DNA of 21,830 nt from assembly GCA_945787295.1 (NCBI GenBank), contig CALZHQ010000072.1:1-21830 (forward strand), written 5' to 3'. Below, one piece after another: positions 16,700 to 21,830 of the stretch (positions within the stretch are counted from its first letter, which is position 1; each line of letters opens with the position of its first letter). Under the pieces are notes generated by a model. That model made no database searches, was not told the DNA's origin, and was given only the letters and a program-made list of their open reading frames with translations. The stretch comes from an uncultured Desulfuromonadales bacterium (GTDB lineage Bacteria; Desulfobacterota; Desulfuromonadia; Desulfuromonadales; Geopsychrobacteraceae). The translations under genes and the position numbers were made by a program.

Positions 16700-17878
16700 T
16701 CAGCTGGTCTGCTCGAACATTTCGCGGCCGATCAACATACGGCGGATTTCGCTGGTTCCGGCGCCGATTTCGTAGAGCTTGGCGTCGCGCAGCAGGCGAC
16801 CGGTGGGGAATTCGTTGATGTAGCCGTTCCCACCCAGACACTGAATGGCATCGAGAGCTATCTGGGTGGCTTTTTCAGCCGAGTAAAGGATCACCCCGGC
16901 GGCGTCCTTGCGCAGGCTGCGGCCGCCGCGACGGTTTGCTTCTCTGGCTACCGCGTAAACGTAGGCACGGCACGCGCTCATGCTGGTGTACATGTCGGCC
17001 AGTTTGCCCTGCATTAACTGGAATTGGCCGATCGGTCGGCCGAACTGTTTCCTTTCGTGCAGGTAGGGAACGACCACGTCGAGACAGGCACTCATGATCC
17101 CCAGCGGCCCGCCGGAAAGGACGATCCGTTCGTAATCGAGGCCGCTCATCAAGACCTTGACTCCCTGGTTCAACTCGCCAAGGATATTCTCGGCCGGGAC
17201 CGGACAGTTTTCGAAGACCAGTTCACAGGTGTTGGAGCCGCGCATCCCTAACTTATCCAGCTTCTGCGCGGTGGAAAACCCGGGCAGACCTTTTTCTACC
17301 AGAAAGGCGGTGATGCCGCGCGCACCGGAGGCGGGTTCGGTTTTGGCGTAGACCACCAGCACGTTGGCATCCGGACCGTTGGTGATCCACATTTTTGTGC
17401 CGTTGAGGATATAGACATCCCCCTCGCGATCGGCCCGCAGAGTCATGCTGACGACGTCGGAACCGGAACCTGATTCACTCATGGCCAGAGCGCCGACATG
17501 CTCTCCGCTGACCAGTTTCGGCAGATATTTAGTTTTCTGTGCGTCGTTGCCGTTACGGAAAATCTGGTTGATACAGAGATTGGAATGGGCCCCGTAAGAA
17601 AGCGCCACCGAGGCCGAAGCACGGCTGATTTCCTCCATGGCAATGACATGATCGAGATAGGTCATTTCGGCACCGCCATACTCTTCACCGACGGTGATGC
17701 CGTGCAGGCCGAGCTCACCCATTTTTTGCCAGAGGTCGGCAGGGAACAGATTCTCGCGATCAATGTCAGCAGCCCGAGGGGCAATTTCCGTGGCGGCAAA
17801 ATCTCTGACTGTCTCGCGCAACAGTTTCGTGGTGTCGTCCAAGTCGAATTCCAGGCCGGGAAAATTGATCGCTGTCAT
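16700..17878 (-). CDS. ivd: Isovaleryl-CoA dehydrogenase
   Basis: FAD enzyme oxidising isovaleryl-CoA to 3-methylcrotonyl-CoA, passing electrons to electron-transfer flavoprotein. It has 392 residues from ATG 17878, preceded by AGGAG. The catalytic Glu is at residue 250 ([13 protein letters not shown]), as in isovaleryl-CoA dehydrogenase, while the position that carries Glu in short-chain enzymes reads [12 protein letters not shown]. This swap separates it from the two dehydrogenases upstream. [12 protein letters not shown] and [18 protein letters not shown] belong to the flavin-binding region. First gene of the leucine operon, directly behind the sigma-54-type promoter. Confidence 0.96.
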   Translation of the reverse strand: MTAINFPGLEFDLDDTTKLLRETVRDFAATEIAPRAADIDRENLFPADLWQKMGELGLHGITVGEEYGGAEMTYLDHVIAMEEISRASASVALSYGAHSNLCINQIFRNGNDAQKTKYLPKLVSGEHVGALAMSESGSGSDVVSMTLRADREGDVYILNGTKMWITNGPDANVLVVYAKTEPASGARGITAFLVEKGLPGFSTAQKLDKLGMRGSNTCELVFENCPVPAENILGELNQGVKVLMSGLDYERIVLSGGPLGIMSACLDVVVPYLHERKQFGRPIGQFQLMQGKLADMYTSMSACRAYVYAVAREANRRGGRSLRKDAAGVILYSAEKATQIALDAIQCLGGNGYINEFPTGRLLRDAKLYEIGAGTSEIRRMLIGREMFEQTS

Positions 17879-17915
17879 CGCTCTCTCCTGTTTTGGGTTT
17901 CTATCAGGATCAAAT

Positions 17916-17931
17916 TGCAAGGCAGGTGCCA
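17916..17931 (-). promoter_or_regulatory. Sigma-54 (-24/-12) promoter upstream of ivd
   Basis: Reading the minus strand, TGGCAC (17931-17926), 5 nt (CTGCC), TTGCA (17920-17916) matches the sigma-54 consensus TGGCAC-N5-TTGCA with the invariant GG and GC correctly spaced. The expected start is near 17905, about 27 nt before the ivd ATG. Expression would then need an enhancer-binding activator. Confidence 0.7.
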
Positions 17932-18033
17932 AGCTCCTGTTTTGCTATGAATTCCCTTTCTTTTCTTAAGATGCTGTAAATACAGAGATAAATCGATCGT
18001 TAAAAGAGACTGGGATTTTTCTGTTTTAAAGTG

Positions 18034-18082
18034 TCAACGGATAGAGACGGCTGCTTGCTTACAACTGTCTCCGTCCGTTGAC
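18034..18082. repeat. Long interrupted inverted repeat between two dehydrogenase genes
   Basis: GTCAACGGA (18034-18042) and TCCGTTGAC (18074-18082) pair perfectly; after a 2-nt mismatch GAGAC (18045-18049) pairs with GTCTC (18067-18071), leaving a 17-nt loop. There is no proper T-tract on either side (minus strand continues ACACTTTAAAAC). It lies about 130-180 bp upstream of the predicted ivd start, a usual position for activator sites. It could instead be a terminator of the upstream dehydrogenase gene. The rest of the 225-nt gap (17879-18103) shows nothing else. Confidence 0.7.
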
Positions 18083-18103
18083 CCCAAAAAACATGTTGCA
18101 TGG

Positions 18104-19249
18104 TTATCTGGTGATTGCCGCGCTGATGACAAGTCGCTGTACCTCGTTGGTCCCTTCATAAATCTGGGTGATCTTGGCGTCACGCATCATCCGCTCGACC
18201 GGAAAATCGCGGGTGTAGCCGTAGCCACCGAAAATTTGCACCGCTTCGTTTGTGACCTTCATGGCAACATCGGATGCGTACAATTTTGCCATCGCCGAAT
18301 CCTTGCCGTAAGGGATGCCGGCGCTGGCTTTGTAAGCGGCCTGGTAGACCAATAACCGGGCGGCTTCGATTTCGGTGGCCATGTCGGCCAGCTTGAACTG
18401 AATCGCCTGGAAGGAACTGATCGGTTGATTGAATTGTTTGCGTTCCTTGGCATATTCAATCGAAGCCTCAAAGGCTCCCTGGGCAATGCCGAGGGCCTGT
18501 GCCGCGATACCGATCCGTCCGCCGTCGAGGGTTTTCATCGCAACCTTGAAACCTTCTCCCTCTTCCCCGAGCAGGTTGTCAGTCGGTATCCGGCAGTTCT
18601 CAAACACCAGTTCCATGGTCGGCGAGGCACGGATACCCAGCTTCTTCTCTTTTTTACCGAAACTGAAACCGGGAGTATCTTTTTCGACGATAAAGGCACT
18701 GATGCCGTGATGTTTCTGAGCTTCTTTATCGGTGCGGGCAAAGATGATATAGATCTCGGCGTCGCCGCCGTTGGTGCAGAAAATCTTGCTGCCGTTTATT
18801 ACCCACTCATCACCGTCACGCACAGCGGTGGTCTTGGTGCCACCGGCATCGGAACCGGCCGAGTTTTCGGTCAGACCGAAGGCGCCCATCTTGCTCCCTT
18901 CGGCGAGCGGCTTGAGGAACTTTTGCATTTGATCTTCGGTGCCGAACAGGTAGATCGGGTTGGCACCGAGGGAGAGGTGGGCCGAGAGGGTGACGCCGGT
19001 CGAGGCGCAGACCCGCGATAGTTCTTCGACGGCGATGGCGTAACTGATGTAATCGGCTTCGGCGCCGCCATATTGCTCAGGAAAGACGATTCCGGTCAGT
19101 CCCAGTTCGCCGAGTTTGTCATACATCAACTCACGGTCGAAGCACTCTGCTTCGTCCCGCTCTTCAATCCCGGGCGCGATTTCCGCTTCGGCGAAATCCC
19201 GGACCATCTGTCGCATCAATTTGTGTTCATCAGTCAGTTCGAAAATCAT
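18104..19249 (-). CDS. Short-chain (butyryl-type) acyl-CoA dehydrogenase
   Basis: Flavoprotein introducing the 2,3-double bond of a short acyl-CoA, with electrons going to ETF. The 381 residues fit the family. The catalytic Glu365 lies in [11 protein letters not shown], the short/medium-chain position; [14 protein letters not shown] and [13 protein letters not shown] line the flavin and substrate site, and [15 protein letters not shown] is typical of butyryl-CoA dehydrogenase. The substrate could be butyryl-, isobutyryl- or 2-methylbutyryl-CoA; this cannot be decided here. It is 33 nt after the second dehydrogenase gene. Confidence 0.92.
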   Translation of the reverse strand: MIFELTDEHKLMRQMVRDFAEAEIAPGIEERDEAECFDRELMYDKLGELGLTGIVFPEQYGGAEADYISYAIAVEELSRVCASTGVTLSAHLSLGANPIYLFGTEDQMQKFLKPLAEGSKMGAFGLTENSAGSDAGGTKTTAVRDGDEWVINGSKIFCTNGGDAEIYIIFARTDKEAQKHHGISAFIVEKDTPGFSFGKKEKKLGIRASPTMELVFENCRIPTDNLLGEEGEGFKVAMKTLDGGRIGIAAQALGIAQGAFEASIEYAKERKQFNQPISSFQAIQFKLADMATEIEAARLLVYQAAYKASAGIPYGKDSAMAKLYASDVAMKVTNEAVQIFGGYGYTRDFPVERMMRDAKITQIYEGTNEVQRLVISAAITR

Positions 19250-19282
19250 GCTGCCACTCCCTTGGTTGGATTCACTATGGAA

Positions 19283-20440
19283 TTATGAAAAGTTGCGTAA
19301 AATATCCCGAGCGATAATCAGACGCTGAATTTCACTGGTGCCCTCGTAGATCGAGCAGATCCGCGCATCGCGGCAGTAGCGTTCGACAGGGAAGTCGGTG
19401 GTGTAACCGTAGCCGCCAAAGATTTGCATCGCTTCGTAACAGGCGCGGTTGGCGGCTTCACTGGCGAACAGCTTGGCCATTGAGGCTTCTTTGCCGAAAC
19501 TGCGGCCCTGCTCTTTTTTGAATGCGGCGTTCATCAGCAGTAGTCGTGCGGCATCCAGTTCGGTATAACTGTCAGCAATCTTCCATTGTATGGCCTGGAA
19601 ATCGGCGAGCTTCCGCTCGAACTGTTTCCGCTCCAGAGAATAACGGGTCGCTGCATCCATGGCTGCCAGGCCAACACCCAGTGCCAGGGAGCCGATGCCA
19701 ATCCGGCCGCCGGCCAGTTCGCCGACTGCGACGCGGAAGCCGTCGTTCAGTTTTCCCAGCAGCGCGTTTTTGGGGATGCGACAATCCTGGAAAAGCACTT
19801 CATTGGTGGCCGATGCGTGCTGGCCCAGTTTTCCTTCCTTTTTGCCGACGACCAGTCCGGGGCTGTTCTGTTCAGCCAGGAAACAGCTGATTCCTTTGCC
19901 TTTCGGAGCGTTCTTGTCGGTGACCGCCCAGACGACGAAGACACCGGCATAAGGAGCGCTGGTGATGAAAATCTTGCTGCCGTTCAGGACCCAGTGTTCA
20001 CCATCGAGGGTTGCAGAGGTGGTCATCCCGGCGGGATCTGATCCGGCCCCGGTTTCGGTCAGGGCAAAAGCGCCGGCCAAATATTCGCCGGTACAGATTT
20101 TCGGGATGTACTGCCGGCGCTGATCTTGGTTGCCGACCGCCTGAATGATTTCACAGACCATGTTGTTGACCGAGAGGGTGACAGCCGTTGAGGCACAGGC
20201 CCGGGCGATTTCGGTCAGGGCGACGGAAAAAGCAATGACCCCGGCCTCGGTACCGCCGTATTCTTCGCGGACGTTCAAGCCCATGAAACCGAGTTCAGCC
20301 AGTTTGGCCAGATTGTCGAAGAAGACCTGCTCATTTTCACCACGATCGAGTGCAGCGGCGACCGGAAGCAACTCTGCGCTGGCGAACTCGCGGGCTGTTT
20401 CCTGGATCAATTTTTGTTCTTCCGTTAAGTCTAAGTTCAT
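19283..20440 (-). CDS. Acyl-CoA dehydrogenase, butyryl type
   Basis: 385 residues from ATG 20440 (MNLDLTEEQKLIQETAREFA); GGGAG lies upstream and longer in-frame starts reach into unconserved sequence. Catalytic Glu366 is in SIYEGTSEIQR. FALTETGAGSDPAG, VLNGSKIFITSAP and [20 protein letters not shown] are family hallmarks. It is clearly related to the next gene but diverged, so this is an old paralogue pair rather than a recent duplication. With the adjacent crotonase it could oxidise short acyl-CoAs from fatty acids or from isoleucine and valine. Exact substrate unknown. Confidence 0.92.
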   Translation of the reverse strand: MNLDLTEEQKLIQETAREFASAELLPVAAALDRGENEQVFFDNLAKLAELGFMGLNVREEYGGTEAGVIAFSVALTEIARACASTAVTLSVNNMVCEIIQAVGNQDQRRQYIPKICTGEYLAGAFALTETGAGSDPAGMTTSATLDGEHWVLNGSKIFITSAPYAGVFVVWAVTDKNAPKGKGISCFLAEQNSPGLVVGKKEGKLGQHASATNEVLFQDCRIPKNALLGKLNDGFRVAVGELAGGRIGIGSLALGVGLAAMDAATRYSLERKQFERKLADFQAIQWKIADSYTELDAARLLLMNAAFKKEQGRSFGKEASMAKLFASEAANRACYEAMQIFGGYGYTTDFPVERYCRDARICSIYEGTSEIQRLIIARDILRNFS

Positions 20441-20484
20441 CCGATGCTCCCGAACCTGTAGCAGGTCGCACGAGTTAACCACTA

Positions 20485-21264
20485 TTAGCCACTGAAATTA
20501 GCCGGCCGTTTTTCCAGAAAGGCCTGCATCCCTTCCTTCTGTTCGTGACTGGCGAAGCAGAGTCCGAACAGTTCAGCTTCGTACTGGTTCGCTTTGTCGA
20601 GATCCATTTCAAGGCCATTGCGGATCGCTTCCTTGGCCAGCTTGACCGAGAAAGGACCTTTGCTGATAATCTTGGCCGCCATCTCTTTTGCGGCATCGAG
20701 CAGTTCGGTTTGTGGGTACACTTTGTTCGCCAGCCCGATACGATGCGCTTCGCCGGCTGTGACCATGTCACCGGTCAAAATCATTTCCATCGCCAGCCCC
20801 TTGCCGACCAGGCGTGCCAGTCGCTGGGTGCCGCCGAAACCGGGGATTACTCCCAGGTTGACTTCAGGCTGGCCGAAGCGGGCGTTGTCAGAGACCAGCC
20901 GGATATCACAGCTGAGTGCCAGCTCACAGCCACCGCCGAGAGCAAAGCCGTTAACCGCAGCGATCACCGGTTTGGGGCAAGCTTCGATGCCGCGCATGAC
21001 TTCGTGTCCCTGCTTGGCAAAATTCCGCGCCTGCAGGGCGCTCAGCGGTTGCATGGCGGCGATGTCGGCACCGGCCACAAAGGCTTTTGCGCCACTGCCG
21101 GTAACGATGACCACCTGCACCGCATTATCCTCGGCAAAACTGCGAAAGGCGCCTTGCAGCTCACACAAGATCTGTTCGTTCAGGGCGTTAAGTGCCTTGG
21201 GGCGGTTAATGGTGACAACGGCAATACCATCAGCCATTTCGACCAGCAGGTTTTCGTAATTCAT
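20485..21264 (-). CDS. Enoyl-CoA hydratase (crotonase)
   Basis: Adds water to 2-enoyl-CoA to give 3-hydroxyacyl-CoA. It has 259 residues from ATG 21264, preceded by AAAGGAG. The oxyanion hole is in KAFVAGADIAAMQ and VNGFALGGGCELALSCD, and both catalytic Glu residues are present (GGCELA and FGQPEVNLGVIPGFGG), unlike LiuC in this window. This fits a true short-chain enoyl-CoA hydratase / 3-hydroxybutyryl-CoA dehydratase. It precedes two acyl-CoA dehydrogenase genes in the same direction, giving the first two steps of short-chain beta-oxidation; no hydroxyacyl-CoA dehydrogenase or thiolase lies in the window. Confidence 0.93.
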   Translation of the reverse strand: MNYENLLVEMADGIAVVTINRPKALNALNEQILCELQGAFRSFAEDNAVQVVIVTGSGAKAFVAGADIAAMQPLSALQARNFAKQGHEVMRGIEACPKPVIAAVNGFALGGGCELALSCDIRLVSDNARFGQPEVNLGVIPGFGGTQRLARLVGKGLAMEMILTGDMVTAGEAHRIGLANKVYPQTELLDAAKEMAAKIISKGPFSVKLAKEAIRNGLEMDLDKANQYEAELFGLCFASHEQKEGMQAFLEKRPANFSG

Positions 21265-21306
21265 TCTTCGTCTCCTTTGTGTTGCATTGAGCAAACCGAT
21301 CAGACC

Positions 21307-21830
21307 TCAGCTCGACATCAAGACTGGTACCGTCATCTGTTTCAGCAGGTGATTCGCCAGCGGACCTAATTGTGAAGCAACCATGCCACCACAGACGATC
21401 AGATCAATGCCTTCTTCAGCGGCGCGATTAAGCAGAGCATCCCCTAGACTGATATTAACAATCAGACGATTTTCCCGTTTGGCCTTTACCCCGTGCCGGG
21501 ACAGGTGATAAGCCATCTTTTCCAAGGTACGCTCGTTCTCCTTACGCTCATCGTCTGTGGTTGAGAAACTCAGCAGGATCACTTCTTCGGCTTTGATTAA
21601 AAAAGGCATAGCGTCAGAGATCGCCCTGGCAGATGCCCGGCCAGCTTTCCAGGCAACCATGACTCGGGTGCCGACCGACTTGAAATTGCCGGCAAAGGGG
21701 ATGGTGATAATCGGATGACCGGAGGAAAGTATCAATCGCTCGGGAAGGTCACGCGGCGGCGGCGGTTGTTTGCCCGGTTGTCCGATAATGGTCAGATCGG
21801 CATAAGCGGACTGATAGATCACCCGGGTGG
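21307..21830 (-). CDS. Universal stress protein, C-terminal part (5' end outside window)
   Basis: The frame is open to the last base on the minus strand, so the start lies beyond the window. The visible part (about 174 residues) reads YQSAYADLTIIGQPGKQ, then LPERLILSSGHPIITIPFAG, then a second domain beginning VGTRVMVAWKAGRASARAISDAMPFL and ending VCGGMVASQLGPLANHLLKQMTVPVLMSS. This is the layout of tandem-domain Usp proteins of about 280 residues. The usual GxxGH/GS nucleotide loop of the second domain is replaced by CGGMVASQLG, so ATP binding there is uncertain. It lies 42 nt upstream of the crotonase gene and may be cotranscribed. Confidence 0.85.
   Translation of the reverse strand, partial: TRVIYQSAYADLTIIGQPGKQPPPPRDLPERLILSSGHPIITIPFAGNFKSVGTRVMVAWKAGRASARAISDAMPFLIKAEEVILLSFSTTDDERKENERTLEKMAYHLSRHGVKAKRENRLIVNISLGDALLNRAAEEGIDLIVCGGMVASQLGPLANHLLKQMTVPVLMSS

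Noticed and set aside
15081..16841. Longer mccB frame starting at 16841
   Set aside because: The extra 51 residues lie over the ivd 3' end and look unlike MCC-beta; ATG 16688 has a ribosome site and gives the normal length.

Overview
The window reads as chromosomal DNA from a deltaproteobacterium of the Desulfuromonadales type (Geobacter, Desulfuromonas or Pelobacter relatives). This rests on gene order: thrS-infC-rpmI-rplT-pheS-pheT-ihfA-merR-surE-pcm-nlpD-rpoS-apt is, from general knowledge, the arrangement in that group. Protein sequences and the moderate GC content fit. The genus cannot be fixed from this window alone.

Region 1 (1-2240, plus strand) is a translation block: the 3' part of thrS, infC, rpmI and rplT, closed by a strong hairpin terminator. 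infC appears to start at an AUA codon (958), the kind of rare start used for IF3 autoregulation. Region 2 (2240-5795) holds pheS and pheT behind a leader with two more hairpins. Region 3 (5796-11001) starts at a good sigma-70-like promoter and runs ihfA, a MerR-type regulator, surE, pcm, a DedA/YqaA-type membrane protein, an NlpD-like lipoprotein, rpoS and apt, all tightly packed. It is an elaborated version of the surE-pcm-nlpD-rpoS stationary-phase cluster. In this copy pcm is split by a 13-bp tandem duplication that shifts the reading frame. A tRNA-Arg(CCU) gene with its own promoter follows, then a 13-bp perfect hairpin that separates convergent transcription.

Region 4 (11176-21830, minus strand) is catabolic. 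Transcription runs right to left: a universal stress protein (cut by the window edge), a crotonase, two butyryl-type acyl-CoA dehydrogenases, then a 225-bp gap, then ivd-mccB-liuC-mccA-hmgL. The last five encode the leucine route from isovaleryl-CoA to acetyl-CoA plus acetoacetate, in reaction order except that the hydratase gene lies between the two carboxylase genes. The gap holds a match to the sigma-54 (-24/-12) promoter consensus just upstream of ivd and a long interrupted inverted repeat about 150 bp upstream of the predicted start, where an enhancer-binding activator would sit. Downstream of hmgL, and overlapping its 3' end, is a 5'-truncated remnant of a small Cro/CI-type regulator.

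I see no CRISPR array, insertion sequence, phage or defence system. The points most worth a second look are the AUA start of infC, the pcm frameshift duplication, the sigma-54 promoter with upstream inverted repeat for leucine catabolism, and the regulator remnant beside the tRNA gene.
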